A stretch of DNA of 64,000 nt, taken from Pseudomonas sp. TH31. GTDB taxonomy: Bacteria > Pseudomonadota > Gammaproteobacteria > Pseudomonadales > Pseudomonadaceae. The notes below the pieces were generated by a model. It saw only the letters and a list, made by a program, of their open reading frames with translations. It did no database searches and had not been told where the DNA came from. Location: assembly GCF_016650815.1 (NCBI RefSeq), contig NZ_JAEKEZ010000029.1:682001-746000 (forward strand), in the 5' to 3' direction. Position numbers and translations under genes: made by a program. This document shows, piece after piece, positions 9,415-17,561 of this stretch; position 1 is the stretch's first letter; each line of letters begins with the position of its first letter.

Positions 9415-9477
9415 AAAGATCGCAGCCTTCGGCAGCTCCTACGCGCCTGTGGGCGCTGCCGGAGGCTGTGATCTTTT
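9415..9477. repeat. REPIN, may double as a terminator
   Basis: Imperfect inverted repeat with the GATCGCAGCCTTCGGCAG core on one side and its complement on the other, ending in TTTTT. It lies downstream of tsaB (minus strand), so it could also act as its transcription end. Confidence 0.75.
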
Positions 9478-9484
9478 TAGCGGA

Positions 9485-10159
9485 TTACCGCGCTTTCGGC
9501 GTCGCGACTTTATCGCGCAAATAAACCGGCTGCGCCTCATCCGCCACAATCGCCTCGCCCCGTTCCCAGGCAAACCGCGCCAGCGCCAGCAGGTCTTCGG
9601 CATGGGGCAACATCCCGGCATCCTGCCCGATCAGGTTGACGCCGATACGCTCGGCATAGCCCCAACCCGTGCCCGCGCCGAACCACTCGCCACTGGCATC
9701 GGCCGGCAATGCCGCCACTTCCGGCGGCAACACGGCTTCGTTACCGACAAGCCGCATCTCCCCCGCCGTTTCGCGGTAGCAACCCCAGTACACTTCATCC
9801 ATCCGCGCATCGATGGCCGATGCGACCTGGCTCACACCCTGTTCACGATAAGCGCGCTGAGCCAATACCGCGAGGTTGGACACCGGCAACACCGGACGCT
9901 CCAGTGCAAACGCCAAACCCTGCACCACGCCGATGGCGATCCGCACGCCGGTGAAAGCACCCGGCCCACGGCCGAATGCGATGGCGTCCACCGCTTGCAG
10001 GCTGGTACCGGCGTCGGCCAGTAATTGCTGGATCATCGGCAGCAGCTTCTGCGCATGCAGGCGCGGGATCACCTCGTAATGGCTCGTGACCTTGCCGTTA
10101 TGCAGCAAGGCAACGGAGCAAGCTTCAGTCGCGGTGTCCAGGGCCAGCAAGGTGCTCAT
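9485..10159 (-). CDS. tsaB: tRNA threonylcarbamoyladenosine biosynthesis protein TsaB
   Basis: TsaB is the inactive-ASKHA partner that supports TsaD in t6A37 modification of ANN-decoding tRNAs. The frame is open from 10219, but the family start MSTLLALDTATEACSVAL begins at 10159, giving 224 residues, the usual length. The motif VDAIAFGRGPGAFTGVRIAIG (about 60-80) is diagnostic. It lies downstream of adk on the same strand with a hairpin between them. Confidence 0.92.
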   Translation of the reverse strand: MSTLLALDTATEACSVALLHNGKVTSHYEVIPRLHAQKLLPMIQQLLADAGTSLQAVDAIAFGRGPGAFTGVRIAIGVVQGLAFALERPVLPVSNLAVLAQRAYREQGVSQVASAIDARMDEVYWGCYRETAGEMRLVGNEAVLPPEVAALPADASGEWFGAGTGWGYAERIGVNLIGQDAGMLPHAEDLLALARFAWERGEAIVADEAQPVYLRDKVATPKAR

Positions 10160-10208
10160 CGATGTTTCCGTAAGAGAGGTCAGAAAAAGTACGTCAGTAT
10201 AAACAACT

Positions 10209-10228
10209 ACGGCCCGCAAGCGGGCCGT
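10209..10228 (-). terminator. Hairpin terminator downstream of adk
   Basis: A perfect 9-bp stem (ACGGCCCGC/GCGGGCCGT) with a 2-base loop lies between adk and tsaB. On the minus strand it is followed by a weakly T-rich tail. Confidence 0.6.
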
Positions 10229-10252
10229 AGAAGATGAAGCGATTCAGTCTTT

Positions 10253-10900
10253 TCAGTTCAGCGCTTCAAGCACCTTGCCGGTGATCGCTTCAACCGAACC
10301 AACACCTTCGATGTGGCTGTACTTCGGTTTGCCCTGAGCGGTGGACAGCTCCTGGTAAAACTTCACCAGCGGCTCGGTCTGAGCGTGGTAGACCGAAAGA
10401 CGATGACGCACAGTTTCTTCGGTATCGTCTTTGCGTTGCACCAGTTCGTCACCGGTGATGTCGTCTTTACCGGCAATTTTCGGCGGGTTGTAGACGATGT
10501 GGTACACGCGACCGGAAGCCTCGTGAACACGACGACCGGCGATACGCTGGACGATGTCTTCGTCTTTGACGTCGATTTCGACCACGTGGTCCAGTTCGAC
10601 GCCGGCCTTCACCAGGGCTTCAGCCTGGGGAATGGTGCGCGGGAAACCGTCGAACAGGAAACCGTTGGCGCAATCGGCCTGGCTGATGCGTTCCTTGACC
10701 AGGTTAATGATCAGGTCATCGGAGACCAGACCACCGCTGTCCATGACGCTCTTGGCGATCAGGCCCAGCTCGGTGCCGGCCTTGACCGCTGCACGCAGCA
10801 TGTCACCCGTGGAGATTTGCGGAATGCCGAATTTTTCGGTGATGAACTTAGCCTGAGTACCTTTACCGGCCCCGGGAGCTCCCAGCAGAATGACGCGCAT
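10253..10900 (-). CDS. adk: Adenylate kinase
   Basis: Converts ATP + AMP to 2 ADP in the cytosol. The frame opens at 10915, but the family start MRVILLGAPGAGKGTQ is at 10900, giving 215 residues with the P-loop at residues 7-15. DGFPRT supplies the AMP-site Arg. The long LID domain (VYHIVYNPPKIAGKDDITGDE) has no zinc cysteines, as in other gammaproteobacteria. ppc lies upstream on the same strand. Confidence 0.96.
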   Translation of the reverse strand: MRVILLGAPGAGKGTQAKFITEKFGIPQISTGDMLRAAVKAGTELGLIAKSVMDSGGLVSDDLIINLVKERISQADCANGFLFDGFPRTIPQAEALVKAGVELDHVVEIDVKDEDIVQRIAGRRVHEASGRVYHIVYNPPKIAGKDDITGDELVQRKDDTEETVRHRLSVYHAQTEPLVKFYQELSTAQGKPKYSHIEGVGSVEAITGKVLEALN

Positions 10901-11187
10901 CGATGTGCTCCTCAATTTTTATATAGATAACGTCAGATTCGCCTCGTGGGGCCAATCTCAAAAATAGGGTCGTGGCCGCCCAAACGGCCAAAGGCTGATC
11001 AAGATACACAGCAGGCCCTGCCCACACAAGCCGCCGAAAGTCGGAGAAACCCGCGCCCATCGCGACCTTGGGACGGGGTACCCCAAGTCGCAACCCCGTC
11101 ATTAACTGTCGCCTGCCAAACCTTTTCGGGCCTGCGCCCAAGGGCACCGGGCCGGCGTGCCGAGTGCCCGGACCCAAGAGGAAAACC
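10901..11187. other. Intergenic region between ppc and adk
   Basis: 287 bases that hold the adk promoter by position. A T/A-rich stretch (about 10916-10930) lies just upstream of the adk start. I see no REP core and no credible small gene. Confidence 0.4.
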
Positions 11188-13818
11188 TTAGCCGGTATTT
11201 CGCAAACCGGCGGCAATCCCCGCCACAGACACTAGCAGCGCCTGTTCTACCGGGCTGCCCTGCGCCACTTCCTGTTGCCGGGAACGGGCCAACAGCTCGG
11301 CCTGCAATAGATGAAGCGGGTCGAGGTAGGTGTTGCGCAGGCGAATGAATTCCAGGGTGTCAGGGCTATGTGCCAGTAGCTGCGACTGGCCAGTCAGGCC
11401 AAGGACCACCGCGCAGGCCTGCGACAATAGGTCGCGTAAGTGCACACCCAAAGGCAGCAGATCCGGCTCCACCAGCCGCTCATCGTAAGACCGCGCGATG
11501 TCCGCGTCAGCCTTGGCCAGCACCATTTCCAGCATATCGATGCGGGTGCGGAAGAATGGCCACTGCTCGCGCATCTGCCCCAGCAGTTCACCTTCACCGC
11601 GCTCAAGCGCCTTGCTCAGCGCCGCTTCCCATCCAAGCCAGGCCGGCAGCATCAGGCGCGTCTGGGTCCAGCCGAAGATCCACGGGATGGCGCGCAGGCT
11701 TTCAATCCCGCCGGCGCGGCGTTTGGCCGGGCGGCTGCCCAATGGCAAACGGCCGAGTTCCTGTTCCGGGGTCGACTGACGGAAGTACTCGACGAATTGG
11801 GGATTTTCCCGCACCACGGCGCGGTAAGCACTGACGCCATCGGCCGCCAATTCGTCCATCAGATGACGCCAGGCAGGTTCCGGCGGTGGTGGCGGCAGCA
11901 AGGTCGCTTCGAGCACCGCGGCCAGATACAGATTGAGGTTCTGTTCAGCGATGTCCGGCAGGCCGAATTTGAATCGAATCATTTCCCCCTGCTCGGTGGT
12001 ACGGAAGCGCCCCGCCACCGACCCCGGCGGCTGCGACAGAATCGCCGCGTGCGCCGGGCCACCGCCGCGGCCCACGGTGCCACCGCGACCGTGGAACAAC
12101 AGCAGTTCCACTTGCTGCTCGCGGCAGATATCGACCAGGCGTTCCTGCGCCCGATACTGCGCCCAGGCCGCCGCCGTGGTGCCGGCGTCCTTGGCCGAAT
12201 CGGAATAACCGATCATCACTTCCTGCGGCCCTTGCAGGCGCGCGCGATAGCCCGGCAGCAGCAACAGCTTTTCGATCACCGGGCCGGCGTTATCGAGGTC
12301 GGCGAGGGTTTCGAACAGCGGCACCACACGCATCGGGCGCAACACGCCGGCCTCTTTGAGCAACAGTTGCACCGCGAGCACATCGGAAGCGGCGCCGGCC
12401 ATGGAGATTACGTAAGAACCGAGGGACGCCCCCGGTGCGGCGGCGATTTCCCGGCAGGTCGCCAGCACTTCGGCTGTATCGGCAGAAGGTTTGAAGTACG
12501 CCGGCAGCAAGGGCCGACGATTGTTCTGTTCGCGCATCAGGAAGACGATGCGCTCTTCCTCGCTCCAGTCTTCGTAACGACCGAGGCCCAGGTAATCGGT
12601 GATTTCAGTCATGGCAGCGGTGTGCCGCGACGAATCCTGACGCACGTCGAGACGGACCAGGAACAAGCCAAAGGTCACCGCCCGGCGCAGGCAATCGAGC
12701 AGCGGACCGTCGGCAATCACGCCCATGCCGCACTCATGCAGCGAGTTGAAACACAGTTCGAGCGGATCCAGCAGGTCGCGGTTGTTTTGCAGCACATCGG
12801 CGGTGGCTGGCGTGCTCACTTTCAAGGATGCCTGGGCCCAGTTGCGAGTTGCCCGCAGGCGTTCACGCAATTGCTTGAGCACCGCACGATACGGCTCGGC
12901 GCTGTCGCCGGCCTTGGCTTTCAGCGCTTCGCTGGCCTGCTGCATCGACAACTCGGCAGCCAGGTGATCGACATCGCGCAGGTACAAATCAGCCGCCATC
13001 CAGCGCGCCAGCAACAGCACTTCGCGGGTGACCGCCGCCGTGACATTCGGGTTGCCGTCGCGATCGCCACCCATCCACGAGGCGAAGCGAATGGGCGCCG
13101 CTTCCAATGGCAAACGCAGGCCAGTCGCCGCGTGCAGCGCTAGATCGGCTTTGCGCAAATAGTTGGGAATGGCTTGCCACAGCGAATGCTCGATCACCGC
13201 AAAGCCCCATTTGGCTTCGTCGACAGGCGTCGGGCGGGTGCGGCGGATTTCTTCGGTGTGCCAGGCTTCGGCGATCAGACGCTGCAATTTCGCCTGGATC
13301 TGCTCGCGCTCGGCGCTGGTCAGGTCACGATGATCCTGGGCGGCCAGTTGCGCGGCAATGGCGTCGTATTTCTGTATCAGCGTGCGGCGGGCGACTTCGG
13401 TCGGGTGAGCGGTTAACACCAACTCGATTTCCAGTCGACCGAGTTGCCGCGCAAGGGATTCGGCGCTGTGGCCTTCGGCACGCAGACGGGCGAGCAGTTC
13501 CGGCAGCACCCGGGCTTCGAACGGCGCCGGTTGCGACTCTTCACGGCGGTGAATCAGCTGATATTGCTCGGCGATATTGGCCAGGTTGAGGAACTGGTTG
13601 AACGCCCGCGCCACCGGCAGCAACTCGTCTTCGCTCAATTGGTTGAGGCTGGCGCTGAGTTCGGCGTCCATCGAACCGCGACGGTCGGCCTTGGCGCCCT
13701 TGCGGATCTGCTCGATCTTGTCGAGAAAGCCATCCCCGTACTGTTCACGAATGGTGTTGCCCAACAGCTCACCCAACAGGTGAACGTCCTCGCGCAAGCG
13801 TGCATCAATATCGGTCAT
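11188..13818 (-). CDS. ppc: Phosphoenolpyruvate carboxylase
   Basis: This 876-residue anaplerotic enzyme carboxylates PEP to oxaloacetate with bicarbonate. Both signature regions are present: the catalytic His motif in VLTAHPTEVARRTL (first quarter) and FHGRGGTVGRGGGPAHAAI (about residues 555-573). The C-terminus ends GLRNTG, the conserved allosteric/active-site end. It is single-copy, intact and of normal length. Confidence 0.97.
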   Translation of the reverse strand: MTDIDARLREDVHLLGELLGNTIREQYGDGFLDKIEQIRKGAKADRRGSMDAELSASLNQLSEDELLPVARAFNQFLNLANIAEQYQLIHRREESQPAPFEARVLPELLARLRAEGHSAESLARQLGRLEIELVLTAHPTEVARRTLIQKYDAIAAQLAAQDHRDLTSAEREQIQAKLQRLIAEAWHTEEIRRTRPTPVDEAKWGFAVIEHSLWQAIPNYLRKADLALHAATGLRLPLEAAPIRFASWMGGDRDGNPNVTAAVTREVLLLARWMAADLYLRDVDHLAAELSMQQASEALKAKAGDSAEPYRAVLKQLRERLRATRNWAQASLKVSTPATADVLQNNRDLLDPLELCFNSLHECGMGVIADGPLLDCLRRAVTFGLFLVRLDVRQDSSRHTAAMTEITDYLGLGRYEDWSEEERIVFLMREQNNRRPLLPAYFKPSADTAEVLATCREIAAAPGASLGSYVISMAGAASDVLAVQLLLKEAGVLRPMRVVPLFETLADLDNAGPVIEKLLLLPGYRARLQGPQEVMIGYSDSAKDAGTTAAAWAQYRAQERLVDICREQQVELLLFHGRGGTVGRGGGPAHAAILSQPPGSVAGRFRTTEQGEMIRFKFGLPDIAEQNLNLYLAAVLEATLLPPPPPEPAWRHLMDELAADGVSAYRAVVRENPQFVEYFRQSTPEQELGRLPLGSRPAKRRAGGIESLRAIPWIFGWTQTRLMLPAWLGWEAALSKALERGEGELLGQMREQWPFFRTRIDMLEMVLAKADADIARSYDERLVEPDLLPLGVHLRDLLSQACAVVLGLTGQSQLLAHSPDTLEFIRLRNTYLDPLHLLQAELLARSRQQEVAQGSPVEQALLVSVAGIAAGLRNTG

Positions 13819-14019
13819 CAGCAGTTCTCCAGCAAAAAATCCGGGCGGCTAAGAACATCAAGAGTGCCGCCGTAAAGCGGTTCTTACAAGCAAACGACGA
13901 AGGGACTTTAAACCTTAGGCGTTAAAGCTAGTCTCAACAGTAAGCCGCACAACGGCTGCCGCCGGCCAAAGCCGGACACTCACCCTGCCTGCCACGAGCA
14001 GGAGCGCCATGAGGTCATT

Positions 14020-14364
14020 ATGAAAATTCGCGAGCTGGCCCAGCATTGGGAAGAAAACGCCAAGGGTCGCCTGACCGACACTGGCTACACGATTCACCTG
14101 GACGTGGAAGCCGCCGCCCGGCTGGCAGCGATTACCGAGATGTACCCTAAACGGCATCCCGAAGAACTGCTGGGCGAACTGATCGGCGCGGCGCTTGAGG
14201 AGCTCGAGGCAAGTTTCCCCTACGTGAGAGGCCAGACCGTGGTGGCGACCGACGAAGAAGGTGACCCGCTGTACGAAGACGTCGGTCCGACCCCGCGTTT
14301 TCTGGCATTGTCCCGTCGTCATTTGCACGATTTATCGGCCGGTAGCGACAAGCAAAAACATTGA
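14020..14364 (+). CDS. Conserved hypothetical protein (pilin-assembly annotated family)
   Basis: This 114-residue soluble acidic protein is unrelated to pilins by any motif I can see. The body is helical (HLDVEAAARLAAITEMYPKRHPEELLGELIGAALEELEASFPYV) and ends in EEGDPLYEDVGPTPRFL. Homologues in pseudomonads (PA3688 position) have been labelled pilin assembly protein, as I recall, without support visible here. It diverges from ppc. Confidence 0.8.
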   Translation: MKIRELAQHWEENAKGRLTDTGYTIHLDVEAAARLAAITEMYPKRHPEELLGELIGAALEELEASFPYVRGQTVVATDEEGDPLYEDVGPTPRFLALSRRHLHDLSAGSDKQKH

Positions 14365-14378
14365 TCCCGTCGCAAAAC

Positions 14379-14468
14379 CTGTGGGAGCGGGCTTGCTCGC
14401 GAAAGCGGTGTTCCAGGCAACAAAGATGTTGAATGTCAGACCGCTTTCGCGAGCAAGCCCGCTCCACA
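14379..14468. repeat. REPIN (inverted REP pair)
   Basis: GTGGGAGCGGGCTTGCTCGC is followed about 45 bases later by its inverted copy. The inner arms also pair (GAAAGCGGT and ACCGCTTTC). Confidence 0.85.
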
Positions 14469-14608
14469 TTGACTTGCATTCCCCTTCAAAAATGGCGTGT
14501 TCCCGAGTCTCGAAAAGGCCGGGAATATCGCTGCGCATTGCCAAAATTCCCGGTTTAGAGCTTTGTCCGCTCGATCAAGGTTTTTTCAGGCGATAGGCCA
14601 TCTTCTCT

Positions 14609-14636
14609 GAACTTTTGAAAAACGCCTCGGGTCGTA
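14609..14636 (+). promoter_or_regulatory. Possible AlgU (sigma-22/RpoE-type) promoter for the lptF operon
   Basis: GAACTT at 14609-14614 is a perfect AlgU -35 element. A 17-base spacer leads to TCGTA at 14632, an imperfect match to the TCTGA -10 element. P. aeruginosa lptF is AlgU-dependent in the literature as I remember it, which supports the call. The -10 mismatch keeps confidence moderate. Confidence 0.45.
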
Positions 14637-14739
14637 CCCATTAACCACGCCTGGTACGGCCGTTTCATTTCACGCTTTTAACGTTCGGTGACGGCTCCTT
14701 TAACCAGGATGGAATTTGATGTTTTTCAGGAGTTATCCA

Positions 14740-15153
14740 ATGGAGTTGAAGACCATGAAGACCAGCACCGCCAAATCCTCGTTCACCCACCTGCGCGGTC
14801 TGAAACTGGCTGCCTTGGCGATCGGCAGCAGCTTCGTTCTGGCCGGTTGCGCTGGCAACCCGCCGACCGAGCAGTACGCCGTGACCCAATCGGCCGTTAA
14901 CAGCGCCGTCAGCGCTGGCGGTACCGAGTTCGCAGCCGTGGAAATGAAGTCCGCCCAGGACAAGCTCAAACAAGCCGAAATCGCCATGCACGACAAAAAG
15001 TATGACGAAGCCCGGACCCTCGCCGAGCAAGCTGAATGGGATGCTCGCGTCGCTGAACGCAAGGCCCAGGCGATGAAGGCCGAACAGGCGCTGAAGGATT
15101 CCCAGAAAGGTGTTCAGGAACTGCGTCAGGAAAGTCAGCGCACTGTGCAGTAA
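14740..15153 (+). CDS. DUF4398 domain lipoprotein
   Basis: This is a 137-residue envelope lipoprotein. The ATG at 14740 follows AGGAG at 14728-14732 with 7 bases between, so it is preferred over the ATG at 14716. The lipobox VLAGC gives an outer-membrane lipoprotein. The mature part is a DUF4398-type helical coiled coil, rich in Lys/Glu/Ala/Gln (AQDKLKQAEIAMHDKKYDEARTLAEQAEWDARVAERKA). It is followed after 55 bases by lptF, whose N-terminal region has a related helical domain, suggesting the two act together. Confidence 0.85.
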   Translation: MELKTMKTSTAKSSFTHLRGLKLAALAIGSSFVLAGCAGNPPTEQYAVTQSAVNSAVSAGGTEFAAVEMKSAQDKLKQAEIAMHDKKYDEARTLAEQAEWDARVAERKAQAMKAEQALKDSQKGVQELRQESQRTVQ

Positions 15154-15208
15154 GCGCGCATCCGGACCACACGCCTGAAGCTCTTATCGATAGAAAGGAC
15201 GAACCATT

Positions 15209-15997
15209 ATGCGTAAACAATTGATGATCCCCGCTCTCCTGGCCGCAAGCGTTGCCCTGGCTGCTTGCTCCACCCCGCCGAACGCGAACCTGGAACAGGC
15301 CCGCGTGAACTACTCCGGCCTGCAAGCCAACCCGCAAGCGAGCAAAGTCGCGGCCCTTGAGACCAAAGACGCCAGTGATTACCTGGACAAGGCTGACAAG
15401 GCCTACCAGGACAGGGAAAACCAGGCCAAGGTTGATCAACTGGCCTACCTGACCAACCAGCGTGTGGAGGTGGCCAAGCAGACCATCGCCCTGCGCACCG
15501 CTGAAAACAACCTGAAAAACGCGGCGGCCCAACGTGCCCAGGCGCGTCTGGATGCCCGTGACCAGCAGATCAAGCAACTGCAAGACAGCCTGAACGCCAA
15601 GCAGACTGATCGCGGCACCTTGGTCACCTTCGGTGACGTGCTGTTCGCCACCGACCGTGCTGATCTGAAGTCCAGCGGCCTGGTGAACATCAACAAGCTG
15701 GCGCAGTTCCTTCAGGAAAACCCGGACCGTAAAGTAATTGTCGAGGGTTACACCGACAGCACCGGCACCGCGAGCCACAACCAGTCGCTGTCCGAGCGTC
15801 GTGCCGGTTCGGTACGCACGGCGCTGGTAAAAATGGGCGTTGATCCCGCGCGCATCGTCGCCCAGGGTTATGGCAAGGAATACCCGGTTGCCGAAAACGG
15901 CAGCGTGTCGGGTCGTGCAATGAACCGTCGAGTGGAAGTGACCATTTCCAACGACAACCAGCCCGTGGTGCCACGTTCGGCAGTCAGCTCGAACTAA
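15209..15997 (+). CDS. lptF: OmpA-family lipoprotein LptF
   Basis: This 262-residue outer-membrane lipoprotein has the signal MRKQLMIPALLAASVALAAC, with lipidated Cys at about 20. A DUF4398-like helical region spans about 30-130, and a C-terminal OmpA-like peptidoglycan-binding domain about 145-255 (VLFATDRADLK, VEGYTDSTGTASHNQ.LSERRA, GYGKEYPVAENG). It probably tethers the outer membrane to peptidoglycan and belongs to the envelope-stress response. Position and architecture match P. aeruginosa PA3692. A strong terminator follows. Confidence 0.82.
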   Translation: MRKQLMIPALLAASVALAACSTPPNANLEQARVNYSGLQANPQASKVAALETKDASDYLDKADKAYQDRENQAKVDQLAYLTNQRVEVAKQTIALRTAENNLKNAAAQRAQARLDARDQQIKQLQDSLNAKQTDRGTLVTFGDVLFATDRADLKSSGLVNINKLAQFLQENPDRKVIVEGYTDSTGTASHNQSLSERRAGSVRTALVKMGVDPARIVAQGYGKEYPVAENGSVSGRAMNRRVEVTISNDNQPVVPRSAVSSN

Positions 15998-16013
15998 GCA
16001 TTACGCTGAAACG

Positions 16014-16050
16014 CAAAAGCCCCGCCTGATCTGATCAGGCGGGGCTTTTG
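16014..16050 (+). terminator. Intrinsic terminator after lptF
   Basis: The stem AAAAGCCCCGCC.. paired with ..GGCGGGGCTTTT carries a T-rich tail and lies 17 bases after the lptF stop. Confidence 0.85.
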
Positions 16051-16061
16051 TCTTTAGGATC

Positions 16062-16163
16062 AAAAGATCGCAGCCTCGTTGCACTCGACAGCTCCTACAC
16101 AGCTCCTACACAGCTCGCGTGCTTCTGTAGGAGCTGTCGAGTGCAACGAGGCTGCGATCTTTT
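16062..16163. repeat. REPIN with long, near-perfect arms
   Basis: Arms of about 35 bases (starting AAAAGATCGCAGCC, ending GGCTGCGATCTTTT) enclose a short spacer in which the CAGCTCCTACA unit is duplicated in tandem. Confidence 0.8.
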
Positions 16164-16171
16164 CGGGCACG

Positions 16172-16501
16172 CTACTGCTCGAGTTTTTGCGGCGTTTCCT
16201 GGCCCATGCAGCGCACGGCCTTTTTCTGGCCATTGATCAATACGCCGCTCAGGCCTTTCTGTTCGGTGTCGAACAGCACCAGCACGCCATCGACGCATTG
16301 GGCCACTTGCGCGGCCGGTTCCAGGGCGATTTTGTAGTCTTCGCCCGGCACGGTCTTGAGCATGGTGAATTCGTTGAGCAGCAACGCATCCTCAGGCTTG
16401 GCGAAGTGCAGGTAGCCGTAGTACCACAGCACCCCGACGGTGCCGAGGATGGTGCAGATACCGGTGAGGATCATCGGGATGGCGTTACGTTCTTCACTCA
16501 T
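16172..16501 (-). CDS. Small inner-membrane hypothetical protein
   Basis: This 109-residue protein has one N-terminal membrane helix (about residues 8-29) and a small C-terminal domain with two cysteines (VAQCVDGV and AVRCMGQE), probably periplasmic. Its start overlaps the stop of the alpha/beta hydrolase gene by 4 bases (ATGA), so it belongs to that operon. No function can be assigned. Confidence 0.75.
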   Translation of the reverse strand: MSEERNAIPMILTGICTILGTVGVLWYYGYLHFAKPEDALLLNEFTMLKTVPGEDYKIALEPAAQVAQCVDGVLVLFDTEQKGLSGVLINGQKKAVRCMGQETPQKLEQ

Positions 16502-17412
16502 TGCGGACTCTCTGGTGGTTCATCTTTTGAATTCAGGGGCACCGGGTAATTCGGGATTTCACCCAGGCGGCGCAGACCATTGAAATGCTGCGGATCTTCG
16601 AGGTAGCGCAGCATCACCTGACGCCAGACCGGGTCGGCGAAGGTCTGCACATGACCGCCACGGGTCAGTTGCAGCACCCGCGGCGGCGGCGCAGCTTGAT
16701 ACAGACGAATGCCGTTGGAAAGGGGCACGAGGTTGTCGTCGATGCTGTGGTAGATCAGTTTCGGCACGCCCTTGAGCTGCGCCATGGAGTTGATCGCGCT
16801 GTCGCCGTCCGGCACCAGCCACGACAACGGCACCTGAAATGGCCAGGTCAGCCACGAGGTAGTCAGGGCAAATCGACCGACATCCCGGTAGCTGGCGGGC
16901 GCACCGTCGAGGACCAAGGCCTTGAGTTGGGGCTGGCGTTCCGGGTGCTGGACCAGGTAATGCACGGCCATCGAGCCGCCGAGGCTCTGGCCCAGAACGA
17001 TCAACGGCTTGCCCTTGACCTCGGGCGCCTGGTCGAGCCATTTGAAGGCGGCGTCGATATCCTGATAGATCTCCGGCAGCGACGGTTTGCCTTCGGACAA
17101 GCCATAACCGCGGTAGTCCACCAGCAACACCTGGTAACCCTCTTTCGGCAACCACCAACTACCGCCCAAGTGGTAAGACAGGTTGCCGCCGTTGCCATGC
17201 AGGTGCAGCACCGTGCCTTTGACCTCGACGCCTTTTGCCGCTGGCAGCCACCAACCATGCAGCTTCAGGCCGTCGGCGGTGACCAGGGTGACGTCGCGAA
17301 ATTCGAGTTTGGCTTTGTCCGGGGTGAACGGCTGGCCGGGTTCGGGGTAAAACAGCAGCGAACTGCAACCGCCGAGGGTCAGGAGCAGACAGAAGATGCC
17401 GAGGATTCTCAT
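16498..17412 (-). CDS. Alpha/beta hydrolase, lipoprotein
   Basis: This is a 304-residue serine hydrolase. The frame extends to 17517, but that part overlaps a REP pair, and MRILGIFCLLLTLGGCSS at 17412 is a proper lipoprotein signal. Downstream features are the oxyanion region HLHGNGGN, the nucleophile elbow GQSLGG, and the late His in GGHVQTF. The probable site is the envelope; the substrate is unknown. It is translationally coupled to the following small membrane protein. Confidence 0.85.
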   Translation of the reverse strand: MRILGIFCLLLTLGGCSSLLFYPEPGQPFTPDKAKLEFRDVTLVTADGLKLHGWWLPAAKGVEVKGTVLHLHGNGGNLSYHLGGSWWLPKEGYQVLLVDYRGYGLSEGKPSLPEIYQDIDAAFKWLDQAPEVKGKPLIVLGQSLGGSMAVHYLVQHPERQPQLKALVLDGAPASYRDVGRFALTTSWLTWPFQVPLSWLVPDGDSAINSMAQLKGVPKLIYHSIDDNLVPLSNGIRLYQAAPPPRVLQLTRGGHVQTFADPVWRQVMLRYLEDPQHFNGLRRLGEIPNYPVPLNSKDEPPESPQ

Positions 17413-17457
17413 CCGTTGAAACCTCGCGAAAAATGGAGTTGGAATACACCGCCAACC

Positions 17458-17547
17458 TGTAGGAGCAAGGCTTGCCCGCGATGGGAACACCGCGTCAATC
17501 CAGGTAAACCGCATCATCGTTCATCGCGGGCAAGCCTTGCTCCTACA
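17458..17547. repeat. REPIN (inverted REP pair)
   Basis: TGTAGGAGCAAGGCTTGCCCGC and its complement lie inverted around about 40 bases, between two minus-strand operons. Confidence 0.85.
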
Positions 17548-17561
17548 ATGGAATGTGGTGG

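Larger units (their letters stand above)
14365..14739. other. Intergenic region before the lptF operon
   Basis: 375 bases with no gene. It holds a REPIN at 14379-14468 and a possible AlgU-type promoter at 14609-14636. I see nothing else in the remainder. Confidence 0.5.

Noticed and set aside
11440..13143. 567-residue plus-strand frame over ppc
   Set aside because: Antisense shadow; rich in Gln/His/Arg with no domain, while ppc shows both catalytic signatures.
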